Assembly (NCBI GenBank): GCA_944990035.1
Contig: CALYLX010000155.1
Location: 558,001-622,000, forward strand
DNA: 64,000 nt
Direction: 5' to 3'
Origin: Clitopilus passeckerianus
Taxonomy: Eukaryota > Basidiomycota > Agaricomycetes > Agaricales > Entolomataceae
The notes under the pieces are model-generated. The model worked only from the letters and a program-made list of their open reading frames with translations, ran no database searches and was not told the DNA's origin. Position 1 is the first letter of the stretch, and every line of letters starts with the position of its first letter. The translations under genes were made by a program, and so were the position numbers. Positions 1 through 12,591 of this stretch are shown piece after piece.

Positions 1-214
1 GTTTTAGGATCCGTAAAGCTATGATCTCCTTTGTATTCGAATGGAAAAATAACAGTAGAGTCATTGGAGGTTATGGGTATATCCAGTTGATTATCATGAG
101 GGCCACGTGTACGGGAATCTTAATCAGTGGACACGAAATGGTAGATAGGTATTTGTCCGCTTTCCAGACCTCGAGCGTGTATTTGGGCCGAGCTGTAGAG
201 TTAGAGGTATGGGA

Positions 215-1243
215 TCATATTGTGCATTGGATGGGTTATATCACTTTAGTTAAATGGAAATTGGAGGAGAGCCACGAACCCTCACATTAGCCCAACGTGC
301 AACAACGTCCTGCACCCAGTCCTGTAAGGCCTGCTGGTACAACTGACAAGAAGGCGCTCGATTTAAGTAGCTGAACAAAGATCTTATCATACTCGTGGAT
401 AAATCTATTCGAGGTCGAAATCAGCAGAGTCATCCACAAAAACCTGATAACATACCAGGTCTAGCCGTCCATGCAAGATTCGCTGCCACCAATGCCCATG
501 CGTTGATAACATTTTTCTGTCTCTCTGTATTGCAGGCTTCTGTCGGTGGATGTAGGTTCGGTGGTTGTAAGAGAAATGCTTTGAGTGCATTTATCCGCTC
601 TTGATGGTGTACTGGAAGTCGTTTCAGGTACACGGCACCTATCCTTTCCGCCAGCTCATCGCTGATTGCGGAGACGGGACGGGACAAGAGGTGAGACGAG
701 GCGGCAACGGCCAGCTGGTAGATATCGAACTCGGCTGCGAGGGCGTAGAGCTCGTACGCGACAGATAACGCAAATTCGAGTAAGCTGAGGTAGAAAGGGT
801 TGGTCGGGACCAGGTGCAACGCAGGCTCAATCTCATATCTGCGCATTGCAGTGACAGCGTCAACGAAGGTTTGGAATAGATTGGAGTGATCACCCAAAGG
901 GAGGCGGTAGACGACGTGAAGAATCAAGTTGAAAACGTCCGATCTATCTGGAACACGCCTAAGAGGCTCATGGTGTCCATCGACGAGTATGCTGGGTTGA
1001 GCAATGATCGAGTCGAAAACATTCCCAGACATCTGACATAGCAAGTTACTTTCCAGAAGAGGACAGAATCATCGGTGAGGAAAATGAGGTCGTGCTGGGA
1101 GTTGCAGATTCTGGCGCGAATTCCGGAGAGATGGTGGGTTTCACGGATGTCCTGCCATGTCATATTTAGAAGGACGCTTAGATTGAGAGGACTTTACTCA
1201 CCTGTTGGGGGCCAGCGGATTGAGTCTTGGGCCTATTGCTCAT
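215..1243 (-). pseudogene. BTB-fold protein, clade A copy 1 (BTB-A1), decayed
   Basis: Homologous to the intact clade-A BTB genes further right. Exons by homology are 1202-1243, 456-1151, 280-404 and 215-226. Exon 1, the 125-nt exon 3 (with the CxxC-type region) and the short terminal C-T-I-stop exon are all recognisable. Two lesions are visible. Just after the conserved S-V-L-F stretch (about position 1050) the frame shifts; relative to BTB-A2 about 4 nt are missing, and exon 2 is 696 nt where sister exons leave remainder 1. The last intron ends in AA instead of AG directly before the terminal exon. The downstream part alone is open (430-1044) and could be mistaken for a short gene. In intact relatives the family has an N-terminal BTB fold followed by a helical region. 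Sequencing error could explain one lesion but hardly both. Confidence 0.8.
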
Positions 1244-2096
1244 GCTATCCCTGAAGTGGTAGGCTAATTTTCGGGAACATTCGTGTATGCTCTCCCTGAG
1301 TAGCCGATCTCATTGGGATGGTGAACCAAGGACCGGTCCTTTGCGGAGAAGTTCATCCCTGGCTTCCGAGCCGTACCTGAAAGCGGAGGGTTTGCGTCAA
1401 AGCCGAAACGAAACTAGGGACTTGGTGAAATCATCCAATTCTGGGTTAAGCCTGATGTGGGCATTGTGTAAAGATAATCCAATGCTTTATGGAAGATGGT
1501 CGGCGGTGGTTGTTGATTGCGGTGTCGAACGAGTGTTTCCTTCAATCATGTGTTTGCAATGAAGCAACAGCCAAGAAAGTTTGGTAGGAAGATACATTTT
1601 GTCAATGCCAGGGCTGAGTCCCATCGACGTCATCATGCATGTTGGAAAGGGGAGTCCACTGGCAGACTCCAATGTATTGCTGTATCTCTGGTCACCTGTG
1701 AGGAATATCATAAACGGTTCATATAGAAAACCGGAGATGGTGCTGGTGTATCATGACACCGGCGACTTTATCAAGGCCGCGCTCTCCCGGTTTATAGTAT
1801 ACAGCATCGTTCTGAATTGAGCGCGAGGCTGGTATGCGAGGGTTTCAAACTATACGGAATATAGTAAACCATGAACATACAGCGGCAGAAAGCGATTGGG
1901 CAAGTAAAATATGCAAGGTAGTATGCGGGCTGCGGAAACATAAATAGGTGTATTTGTCACTACGAATCTTTCCCTTTCGTCAACGACATGAGCTTACCAC
2001 TAAGTCTTCTGTGTACAGGGTTCCTTCTCAACGGCCCCAGCAAACCCGACAAACAAGGAAGTTGACTCATGTGTCCAAGGTTGTAGCATGCTTTTC
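1244..2096. other. Intergenic, no supported gene
   Basis: This is the promoter side of BTB-A1 and the 3' flank of BTB-B1. Short open frames occur on both strands, but none continues across plausible splice sites or resembles another protein in the window. Confidence 0.5.
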
Positions 2097-3948
2097 TCAG
2101 CCCTATATCATTCACTGGCGAAACTCAGGTCGGATGACTTGCAAGTGATAAGGACAGAGCTTACTTTGACTTGGACCCATTGAGTGATGACGTGCTTCGC
2201 CTGTTTCGCTAACATGTCCTGGAACATCTCACAGGTGAAGTGTTTATCCAAGCTCTCAAATTGCGACTGTATAGTGCTTGATGAAAGGTCTTCCAGATGT
2301 ATGGTCAGAGAGAATTGTGCAAGTACGAACGGATGAGCCTCACCACTTTTAGCATCCCAGATGAAGTATCCTGCAACCATTGTCCATGCCCAAGAGAGTT
2401 TCCTCTGTTCCTCAAAGCCGCACGTCTTGGTTGGCGAATGAAGATGTGGAGATTTCCCTAGGGTGGATTTGAGCTTGTCGTGACGATGGGAATGGAGGAG
2501 GAAGAGTCTGTGCAGGTAAACAGGGCCAATTTATTCCGCCATCTCGTCGCTGATCGCTGGTAGAGGTAGGGAGAGGAGGTGCGATGAAGCCATGCCTGCT
2601 AGGTGTCGGATATTGAATCTGGCAGCGAGAGTGTATAGCTCGAGGGGAAACAGAGGGGCAAGGTTGACGATGTACTGGTAACAGGGATTCGCTGGAGTCA
2701 AAAGGGCGACTGAGTCCATCCCATATTTTGACATTGTTGCAACACCGTCGCTCAGGTGGTTAGCCTCGGGGCAATTCCCTGAAAATGGTAGGTGATGCAG
2801 GAAATGGAGCATCACGTCCAGGACCTGCGAGGTTTCCAATATGGCCACGATAGCTGGGCCCACGCCTTTAGAGCTGGTAACATTCAAGAGCTCGCAGAAG
2901 GCAGTTTCAGAGATGTGAAATATGGGCGCAGTGTCTACAAAGAACAAAACGGCATCGGACGTGCAGAAGATGGCATTTGCTTTCGAGCCACTGAGATTAA
3001 CTGAGGGGGAATCGGGAGGTTTAGTAGAAAGTCCAGACTGTGGGCCTAAATATTCAAACATGAGGTTCCGAGTTCTATCTTCAGATAGGACGAGGTTTGT
3101 CTGTTGAAAATCTTGGCTGTTTTTTTCGGCACATTTCGATATTCACATGTCTCGAATCGCCGGCATATTACCCTTTTAATTCAATTCTCTCATTTAATAA
3201 GTAACTTGATTCCCGCTCCGGTCCGGAGTTTCCTGTTATAGAAATGCAGGGCTTTTCCCTCAAGATGTGTCCAGTTTTTGATTCCGACCTTCTCTACTGT
3301 GCTGAACGCTCAAAATTGAAACGGTCACATGATCACTATGGAGGTAAACCAATCACATGACCAGATGAGATTGAGGAAACTGATTGAGTCGAAGTTATGG
3401 TCTTGAGCACTGCACGTCGTGCATAGGCTAAGGTGTGGTGAGCGCACATGAAGTCTTCAAGTTCAAATTGAGTTGAAGGAAAGGATTTGGAATGCTTGGG
3501 CTTCGACAAATTTTCCAGCGAAGGGTGGCTGTTCACTCGCGCTTGATGGGATCAATCTTCATCAATTTGCCGTCACACCTTGCGACTTTCTCCGAGAAAA
3601 TGATGAAAGATGTGTTTGTGAGCGAACTCAATGTGCTACCACATTCGCCCAAGCATTTGCCGTTGCTGCAGTATTTACTAAAACAAAGCTCACAAAAGAG
3701 ATTTAAAAATTAGAACGAGGACAGGTCGTGCGAAGCAGCGACGCATCTTGGACCAAGTCATATCGATTGATGCATTTCTGAGATGGAGACCGACCTGTCG
3801 CGTGTGTTCGGCTTCGTCAATGTTCAACCATGTGTCCCGCATAAACCATTAACAAGTTGCTTATTGTGGAAACATACATGCGCACGTCAAATAGGGTCCG
3901 CAATGACAACGCAGAAACCTTGCATTCAGTGATAGCGATATCGTCCAT
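2097..3948 (-). pseudogene. BTB-fold protein, clade B copy 1 (BTB-B1), decayed
   Basis: Same five-exon plan as intact BTB-B2 and B4: exons about 3886-3948, 3795-3836, 2344-3037, 2165-2289 and 2097-2102. Exon 1 encodes 21 residues and ends at the clade's shared GTGCGC donor. Three lesions are visible. Intron 1 has lost its acceptor AG (the sequence before exon 2 reads ATGCGG where B3 has TATCAG). Intron 2 is 757 nt against 47-64 nt in sister genes, so it carries some 690 nt of foreign sequence. An in-frame TAA at 2531-2533 interrupts exon 3 where B3 has CAA. The codons beyond this stop still spell the conserved family sequence, so decay is recent. It sits just downstream of the PPS1-like gene and is the duplicate partner of BTB-B3. 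Confidence 0.85.
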
Positions 3949-4503
3949 TGAGTTGTCGGAGAGGTAACGACGTTAGGGATTCAGGTTGATCCAGCTCTGG
4001 TAGTATAGGGTTGATGTTAAATAGGGGAATGCGAAGACCTCAAGTGGTAAGACCACATTGGGGACGACTTTGACCGAACGAGATGTTGTGGAGTAACTTG
4101 AAGAAGTGGTCATACCGTTTACGGCTGGCGACTGTTCGATGTCATCGGGGATAATTTACAATCTCCACCTTGGGGTTCGTCATCGATATGAGGTGTTAGG
4201 GCAATGTTGTACGATTATGTGATTCTAGAAGTACAAGAAGAGAATGATACAGGTGGTACAACGTGATATGCCGAATACTGTACACCGAACAAGAGCTTGG
4301 AAACGACAAGAGAGCTTTCTGGATGGAGTGCGCAATAGCAAGTTTGTGAAGCCGGACGAGGAAGCAGGTAGAGGAAGCGATATCAGATACAATGCGTATG
4401 GGTGTGTAGCATTGGGTGTTAGAACAGTGAACAGCATTGAGATAAAAGGAGCCAGGACGGAAAAGAGAGCAGTAAAAGCAGATGGTAGTCAGTGCAGAAG
4501 GTT
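3949..4503. other. Intergenic, duplicated flank
   Basis: Spacer between the phosphatase and BTB-B1. Parts are visibly similar, in inverse orientation, to 15110-15440, which shows that the duplication covered the 3' flank of the phosphatase as well as the two genes. No gene is supported here. Confidence 0.55.
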
Positions 4504-7500
4504 TTAGTGAAGGTATTTCTCATTCAGAGCATGAACCTCCTTTGCCAGGTAGGGCCAGCTCAACGTCCTCGCAAGCTCCCGCTTTAACTTGTCTTCATCG
4601 TCCCCGGCGCGTTCCTTGGCAAGCTTGATTTCCCATCCACAGAGATTATACAACAATCGCATGTTTGGTTGAATAAGCACCGAAAGCCGCCGAGATCGCA
4701 CAATGAGGTAGGCATCTACCAGAGGGAGACCAAGATGCTTCATCACGTATGCGATCTATGTAATAAGGGAAGAAAGTGAGCAGTTGGACATACGACGCAG
4801 CCAGTATTCTTACCGTGACAGTCGCACTACGGGAGACACCAACACGACAATGAACCAGGACCTGACCACCTTCAATCCTAGCTTGATCAATCCAGTCGCA
4901 GATAGGCTCCAGCTGAGGTTCAAGGGTGTCGATTCCATCATCGCAGACACCTTTAATGTCAAGGACCTTGATGCGGCCTTCACGTTCTTCATGCCATAAC
5001 GACCCTTGCCCAGGCCCTTTCCCCGGGATATAGTGCGAGACATGACCAGGTCGATGATACGGAGAAGATGACGTCTGAACATGGGAAGGGTGTGAGTATC
5101 CTTGACTGCTGTAGTTTGGTGGAGGGACAAGGGCGCATTCGCCCACGGATACAACGTGGGTAATGCCCAATGCGTGCAGCATGTACGCGTTGGCAGCATG
5201 GTTTCTACGAATCCGAAGGTGTTAGTCCGTGTCCAAGCGCAAGCCGACAAGAACATACAAATTTCCAAGATACAGGAACGGTAGAACTCGACTGGGGAAG
5301 CTTCCGTCAAAACGGGGGTCGTTGAACCAGCTTTGGTGGTCTCCTCCGAATAAGCTGGGTAACCAAGGACTTGTCATAGCTCTCGGGCGGCCTTTCACGG
5401 TGGTCGGTCCCTGTTGCTGAGCTTCTGTGGGGGTAGGGAGAGCAGTAGAGGGCGCAGAGTGGGAAGTTACTTCTGAAGCTCCTTGATTGAGACCAGGTTT
5501 CGAAGGGGATTGTTGAGGCCTGGATTGTACAACCATTGGAGGTGAGCGGCTGGGCTGGACTGTTGTGGCTATAGCAGTGGTGGGAGACGCGTTGTTACCC
5601 AATGGCGTTCGAGAAGGAGGGACTGGCGGGGGGATGGTGGGGGGCTGAGCAAATGAAACAGACTTGGCTGCCATTCTTCTGGGTTGACCCGCCGTGGGAG
5701 AAGAATCATTCCCAGAGAGGGAACCGTTTCTGAGTTGCCTGTGACTCTCTGTCTCTGTTGGTGATGGCGAGCCTTGTGCTATACGCTTGCCATTCCCGTT
5801 GAACAACTCCTTCTCCATTGCTTCCCTTTCCCTTTCCCTCGCCTCGCGCTCACGCTCCTCTCTTAACTTCATCTCAACCCGCTTCAATAAGCCAAGGTCA
5901 GCTTGATAGACGAAGAAACTCCTCTTCTTCTCGACCTGAAGCTCGAGGTAGGCTTCCGGTAGAAGGAGTTTCTTGATTGCCATTAATAGGCATAGAGCAG
6001 GCACTGAGGATTCTGTATACCCATCCGCGGAGTACAGCAAAATTTTCAGGGGCCGAGTCCGGGGATTCGGAGGATGGAAAGTTGGTGATGGCTGGAACGG
6101 CACAGGCGGCGGAGGAGTGGTGGGCGCAGGGGAAGTGAGGGATCGATTCCTCCGGAGATGTGCTGGTGGTGACGACACTCCAGGGAATGAAGAAAACGAC
6201 GACATCATTGAAGACCATCGTCTAGGGTTGGACGCATCATCGTGAAGCTTGGTCTTTCCTTCGTCTGAGGAAGTCCCGGAGGGATCCTCAGCATTAGCGG
6301 GGTTCGAGGCAGTTCCTGGTGCTGTTGTAGTCGGCGGAGGAATACTTGATAATATCCGCGGCTTATCGTCACCTTCCAATGGCTTTATCCACCTTTCCAA
6401 GAATCTGATCAACGGCATCAACTGCAACATAGTCGCCTGCGTATTCGACGGGGAGCTAGGCATGGGTAGATGAATGACCGCATTCGCGTTCGGTGGGGGC
6501 CTTGCAGGGATAGCGATGGAGACGTTGTTGATTCCGTAGGTGTTCGACTTCTTTTCGCCGTCGACGGAGCTGAATGCCTGATGATCGCCAAACGCCTGTG
6601 CTAAACTCCCCTTGAAGCTCGGATTGCCGACAGCGGCGGTACATCTTTCTGCCCACATAAGGTCCAGGGCGGAAAGATGTTCCTCTGCGGCTCGCAAATG
6701 CGCCATGCTCGGGAAAGGTGCAAGATCATGACACTCGATGCAGATGTCAAAGCCCATCCCCCGTCTTGGATCGTTTAGAGGCGTGTATAGGAAAGGGTCA
6801 TCGGAAGACAGTGTCGTTCCCGCTGTGGATGTGAATGGATTGTTCGACGGAGATGACGAGGGTTGGGCTGAAGAAGAACTTGGTGAGGCTGATTGGGGAG
6901 GGGAGTTTGGGTGAGGGCTCGCTGAATTTGCAGCTTGAGGTGAAGAGTTGACCCGTGGGTCGGGATGTTCGGGTAATAGAGGAACATCCTCCGCATTTCC
7001 CAGAAAGATCTGACCGATCCTAGAATCCCAGACAGTTGGGCTGAGTGACCGTTGCTGACGAGCCTTCACTTGCTGCTCCGTGCTTGCCTTCTCGGGTGAG
7101 ATGACATCGCCTTGCAAATTGCTCTTGACAATCTCCGGGATGGAGAAATGTGGCAGCGAAGAAGGTGGCTCAATGCATGTCGTGGAAGGCTCCCAATCCG
7201 TATTCAACAACCCAATGATTTCCGACGCTTTGGTCAAATCCCTCATCTCCTCCTTCTCCCGCTGTGCGAAGTCGACGGTATTGGGCGATAGTGGCCTCCA
7301 TTTCTTCTTATCGTGCTTGTGGTCGAAGGTTGATGCGGACGTTGTCTGCACCTTTCCGGGTGAGATGACAGAGGTTTCAGAACCAGGCTCAAGATCGACA
7401 TCCATCCCAGCCTCATCCGTGACAGCTTTTCCTCCCTCCGTCGTCTTATCCACCTCCATCCTATTGTCGTCCTTCATTTCGACAAGATGGCCGTCTGTTC

Positions 7501-9816
7501 CGTCTGTATGAGCGCCTCCTACATTGAGGGCTACAGGCCCTCTTTGTTCAAGTGCCCTGAGTGCGTTCATCTCCGTGTCATTGGCGGCATTAACATCGTC
7601 TCTTGGACCGGCCAGTGCAGAAAGAGCAACATCGGAGGATGTTGCAGATGGGGAAGTATCGGCGATTGGGACGTTGGCTAGAGTGCTGCCTGAACGCGAA
7701 AAATCACTGTTAGGGTTCAAGGCATCATCATGGGAGGCACTAGGGACGATATGGGGGCTGGAGGACGTTATCGGCGCTCCAGATGACCCTCCACACACAC
7801 GGACCATTATATGCGCAAGGCTTGGGTCGGCGTTGGGATCGGAATCGGGGCTTGAGGGCGTGTATGGCGAATAACCCCTCATAGTGTCGTCATCCGCATC
7901 CAGAAGGAAGACGTTGTACTTCAAAAGTACTTCTTCCCGTGGTTTCTTCTCTCCGTTCTGAGCGTCTTCTTCTATCTTGTCTTGGATAGACAGAGAACCG
8001 ACGAGAAGATCTTCGTCGGTCCAGCCCATAGTGCGTGCTCTGTTTGCACGTTCATCCCATTTCCGTTTGACAGCCTGTCGAATACGACGAGCAAGCCTTT
8101 GAGCATTTGACGAGGAAGGTCCATGCGGAGAGTAAACAACGATGTCGGAGATGGTTGCGTAGATAGGCTAGAGCCAAATATAACATGAGTATATGCACTC
8201 ATAAATACGAAAACAGTCGATATATGCTCGACAGAAATGACACCCACCACTTGAATCCCGAAATTCCTCAACGAGATACCATCTGGTACCTTCAGCGGGA
8301 TGAACTCCCACTCCCCATCTTCATCTTCTTTGCAAGCGCTCCCAGGAACTCTGCGAATGATCTCGCATGGCCTGAAAGTCGCCGTTAATAAAGAAAGGGT
8401 TGGGTCCTTGAGTCTTGGATCCTGGTGCGTTGGAGATGGTAAGGACGATTGAGACCGGGACTTCTTGTGGGTGGGTTTGACTTCATCTGTATTCGCTGGC
8501 ACAGAAGATACAAAGTGCGCATGTCCATTCTCCAGTGCAGCTGGCGGGTCAGCGGGTGTCGCTCCAACGCCCGATTGTACAACAGCAGAGGTATCAGCAG
8601 TGGCGGGCGTGACAGTGTTGTCTCTGGGCTGTAAACCAGGTCTTTGAACGACAGGGTGCATATGCAAGCCCTCGTTCTTATCCGCTTCTTTCTCTTCTTC
8701 GCCATCTTGAGACGAGGGAGGTGACGGGGAAGGCGCGTTCGATTCTCGCGCGAATATCGGTAGTGGGGTGCTGCTCACATCGACATCGACATCCATATCC
8801 ATCGCGATGATGTCGGTTTGTACATTAGTATTGAGTGCGTCTTGGTCCACAACCCGGACAGGATCATCCCTAGGTTGATGCGGGAGGGATTGTTTATCTC
8901 CAGCTTTCGCCGACGTTTCAATCGTGGTTGCAACAGGCGGAGCAGCAGAAACAGGAGTATCGATACTGTTCTCTGTATCGTCCTCCATATCGTCGTCTTC
9001 GTAGTCTTCCTCGTCGTAAGAGGAATCATCGTCGTAGTCAAAGTCGCTATCGGAAGTATCCTCCCCAGTGGAGGTGTACATCGCGGAATTAGGCTCGCTC
9101 ATGGACCCACCAACAGCATTTACAGAGGGTGGGTAGGGTAAGGCTTCAGGTGGAATATGAGGAGGAGCAAAAGCAGCGTCTCCGAAGCCACCCTCTTTCT
9201 TGCGGCGAAGAACGGCGAGTTCCCGGATGTAACGGCGCTGATGAGGTTTCAACGTTGGCTTCCTGCCAGGGACACGTCCAGGTGAGCGGTGCAATGATCC
9301 TGGGGATGCACTAGGAGATAATGGGACCGGGGATGAGGTTGACTGAGGTCGAGGTGACCCAGGTACAGCAAGCGGTTTCTCAAGGTCTTCTTCGCAGACG
9401 ACCCACACTAAGCCTCTATACTTGGGCGGTAAAGGTTTGGTTTTTCCTTTATCCTTCTGCGCCAAGTAGTGATGGATGTTGTGTGGAATGCCGTTGAGGG
9501 AGGGATGACCGCCCATATCTGCATCCGAGTTTCCTGACATTGCAGAGGTAGACTTGCGTGGAGTGATGCTACCCGAGTGCGTAGACGATATGAAGAACGT
9601 GTTCTGCGCTTCATTTTCACCTTCTAATCCGTGAAGAAAAGGAAAAAGGACTGAGTCGGGTGGATGGGTGACGATATGCGAAAGGTGAAGTTTGGAGAAT
9701 TGGGGAAGCGGCAACAGATGTATTGGTGGGGCGTACGTTGGAACTTCAGCTCCAGACTTGGCATCCGTTTGATATGAGTCTGTTGCTTTCAAAATGAACC
9801 TCGATATGAGATTCAT
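4504..9816 (-). CDS. PPS1: PPS1-type dual-specificity protein phosphatase
   Basis: Predicted 1706-aa protein from four exons: 8248-9816, 5259-8167, 4814-5204 and 4504-4755, all in phase. The catalytic domain is at the C-terminus. The signature H-C-R-V-G-V-S-R-S places the nucleophilic Cys near residue 1612, preceded by V-L-V and with the usual D/G-rich loop upstream. The N-terminus carries a conserved segment (H-L-L-P-L-P-Q-F, then F-P-F-L-H-G-L) of the kind I associate with fungal PPS1 proteins. Between them lie long Ser/Pro-rich and acidic stretches and a block around K-I-L-L-Y-S-A-D-G-Y that looks like a second, degenerate phosphatase module. Family role: dephosphorylation of Tyr and Ser/Thr residues, linked in yeast to cell-cycle control. 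The start is the first ATG of the conserved block; an extra upstream exon is possible (see 9817-10075). Yeast PPS1 is about half this length. Confidence 0.85.
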
Positions 9817-10075
9817 GCGAAGAACGATGAGGATAAAAACGCACACAATGTTGCAAGCTCTTGGGTGTTGTAAACTAGTCCATAGGTAGAGGACATTTCA
9901 TTGGACGAGATCTAAGGCAGTGTGCAAATAGATATCTCCTGCAATTTGTCGTTGTTGTCGATAACGTTGGAAAGCACGAAGTTGAGGTAGCCCCCGTCGT
10001 CGTCGTCGTCAACACAAGACCTTCCTTCGCGTGCACAGCCGAGCACCGAGGGTGGCATCCGCCGATCAATCAGAC
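9817..10075 (-). other. Possible 5' exon or leader of the PPS1-like gene
   Basis: An ATG at 10056-10058 opens a frame with a D-D-D-D-D-G-G-Y stretch and a plausible helical segment, ending at a stop near 9912. Other frames nearer the main exon also look protein-like. I could not find a clean donor/acceptor pair joining them to the main exon, so the true N-terminus of the phosphatase stays open. Confidence 0.3.
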
Positions 10076-11410
10076 TCTATCTTTGTCCAAGTTTGTGGGC
10101 AACAGTCTCAGTCAATTCAAATATCGGCTGGCTGAGCTGTCTTCCTACCGCGCTGTTTTTATGAGTTAACTCTCTGTTAGCTTCTACTCTCATAAACTCT
10201 TTCTGAAGCCATTGCCATAATTCCAAGATGCAGTTGTCCTCCTCGCGACCGGTGGAGATTGAATCCCACACGTGGGCTGAACAAAATTGATCTGAGGAGT
10301 GTCGGTTCCCGATCTAATCACCATTCGGCTCTCACTCCATGGGTTTACTCCCTTTTGAGCTTTTGTCCTGCCCAAATAAGCAATCTTCCTGATCTATTGT
10401 GATCGCGCACGGACCAAATCATATCTCCTCCTCCATATGGCTACTTTCATTACCATGTTTCGTCGAGTAAGGCATCCACAACTGCATCGTTTTGATCCAC
10501 TCTCACACCACCGTCAACGAGAATCTTAATCTTGGTCATCTGAGCGGTCATCTGAGGCAGCAATGAGTTCAGCACCCAGACAACATCTGGACCACACCCG
10601 CGGTGATACATGCCTCAGCTTGAATGGGATGGTGAAAACATGCGCCAGGCGTAAATGAATGGCTGCCTTACTGCTCGGCGATTGGGTTCAGGACCACTCG
10701 ACATTTATCTGGGAAACCTTGCCGCCTTGATTCTCTCCGAAGATTAACATTTACAACACGCGACTGGTCATCCGCCAGAAGCACCGTATACAACGGGATA
10801 TTAGGATGGCGTCGGTTATCTGGTAGCAATCTGTAGTGTTCCTCAATTCAATACGATGTATTGGCCTGGATGAGTACTGTGCAACTAAGCTATTCATTGG
10901 TCGAAGACGGCAATCGGAGATTAGACAGTAATCCCGAATATACGATCCTCCCTTCTTCATGAAAACATTCCGCTCCACAGCGTTTGTGTTTAACTTCATC
11001 TCATGACAGAGAGAACTTCAACTCCTTTCCACGTCGAACGCCACCCTGGAGAAACCGATTTGTTTCTCGTCTCTCTAGGTGGTATTCCAGAGATCTCTGG
11101 GCGTCGTATAGCGCTTCTGGTTATGCAGCCGAGTCCAGGTGCAAGAACCTTTGACCTGCTGAGCTTTGAAGTGGCGCTGAAGTGGTGCAAATCTACCTTT
11201 CCAGGAAAGTGCCACTTTATGTGCTAGAAGCATCTACACATAGATTTGGCTGGAACCCAGCCGACTTTCCAAGGTTCCCAAGGGGTCCCAAGTTCACCGA
11301 GTTCACATATAATCCCTTCGGACACTCTCAGCGCTACCTGCGCGTAACATTCCGCCGAACGAAAGCAGCGGTAATTTTCAAGCCAGGTCGTCGCTCTAAA
11401 AAACCGCTCT
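10076..11410. other. Intergenic, no supported gene
   Basis: Lies between the divergent phosphatase and BTB-B2 promoters. Open frames at 11003-11227 (+) and 11182-11472 (+) overlap in different frames, and the second runs through the start of BTB-B2. None shows a recognisable domain. Confidence 0.4.
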
Positions 11411-12591
11411 ATGGAAAGCATCACCGTTACAAAACACGCAGACCTTGGAGAGTCATTATGGGATCTTCTTGAGGTGCGCAGAGTGTTAATTTCCCGTCGA
11501 AACTTGAACTACGACGCTTGATCCCAGGACGCACGTCCAAATGCTTGTGGAGCCACCCACCAGGTAGGCGCAAATCTTACAAGGCACCAACCATGACCTC
11601 ATTGTCCTAGACCCCTGTCCCATACTGTCAAACGCAGCTTACTGAAGGATACAACTCGGTCTCGCCCTGGTTCTGTCCCGGCGCACAAGGATCGGCGCCA
11701 AACGTGGTGTTCTGCACTACTGACAGTGTTCTATTCTATCTTGACACTGGAACCATCTCCTGCCTCTCAAAGACCGCTTTTCACGAACTCCTAAGAGGGA
11801 TCGATACTCAAGCGACGAGCCCATCTATTATTTACATCCCAGAAACGTCGCCTGTTCTGGATGTAATGCTTCACTTTCTGCACCATTGGGCGTTCTCAGG
11901 GACTATACCCTCGTCCCAGAGCTTGATACATGGTATTGGACGCATGCCAAAGTATGGGATAGATCCGGTCAAGCTCCTAACTCCGGCGAACCCTTGCTAC
12001 GATTATATTCTCAACCTGATTCCTGTGATTCCCCTGGAGGTGTATACTCTCGCTGCAAAGCTCAATATCCGACATTTAGCGGTCAGAGCTTCTTCGTGTC
12101 TCCTTGGGCAGACTCTGAACGCGATCAGTGATGAGATGGTGGTGGAGATGGGTCCTCTCTACCTGCAGCAACTTTTCATCCTGCACGCCGAACGCCGTAG
12201 CCAGCTCAAGTCCATCATGCAGACGCCTCCCCATCCCCACCCTCCAACGAAGACATGCGACTTTATTGAGCAAAAGAGGCTTGCAAGAGCTTGGACAATG
12301 GTTGCGGGATACTTCATTTGGGATGCAAAATGTGGTGAGTGACCCTCATGCGCTGCGCGACTAATCACTAAATTATTTGATAAAGACCTTTCTCCCAAAA
12401 CCATTCAAGCACAGTTCGAGGGACTCAATAATCATATCGAGTGCGACTTGTGTCGAGATATGTTGGAGAAGCGGGTGAAGGAAGTCATCTCCCAATGGGT
12501 GCTTGTTCAAGTAAGCTACATACATCTTCAGTGATGCGCTAACGTCTGACTACGGTGTGAGCGAACGATTTAGGACGGAGTGACCGGGTAA
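11411..12591 (+). CDS. BTB/POZ-like domain protein, clade B copy 2 (BTB-B2)
   Basis: Predicted 321 aa from five in-phase exons: 11411-11473, 11528-11563, 11611-12334, 12386-12510 and 12574-12591. Exon 3 carries the BTB-like core (V-V-F-C-T-T-D-S-V-L-F, then the S-P-V-L-D-V-M-L-H-F-L-H helix) and the second half typical of basidiomycete BTB proteins (P-L-E-V-Y-T-L-A-A-K, then S-D-E-M). Exon 4 encodes a conserved tail with C-D-L-C and a final Q-W. The last exon adds only D-G-V-T-G. BTB proteins commonly act as dimerising substrate adaptors of Cullin-3 ubiquitin ligases; for this lineage-specific type that is inference. The start ATG is fixed by homology of the first short exon, ending at GTGCGC, with B1, B3 and B4. 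No lesions seen. Confidence 0.8.

Noticed and set aside
430..1044. Single-exon BTB gene
   Set aside because: It is only the part of BTB-A1 downstream of the frameshift; the conserved N-terminal strand lies in another frame upstream.
2531..2533. Repeat-induced point mutation as cause of the BTB-B1 stop
   Set aside because: A single CAA to TAA change fits C-to-T, but the surrounding sequence shows no excess of such changes and other copies are not affected.
2531..3061. Stand-alone short BTB gene
   Set aside because: It ends at a premature stop; conserved codons continue in the same frame beyond it, so it belongs to the decayed BTB-B1.
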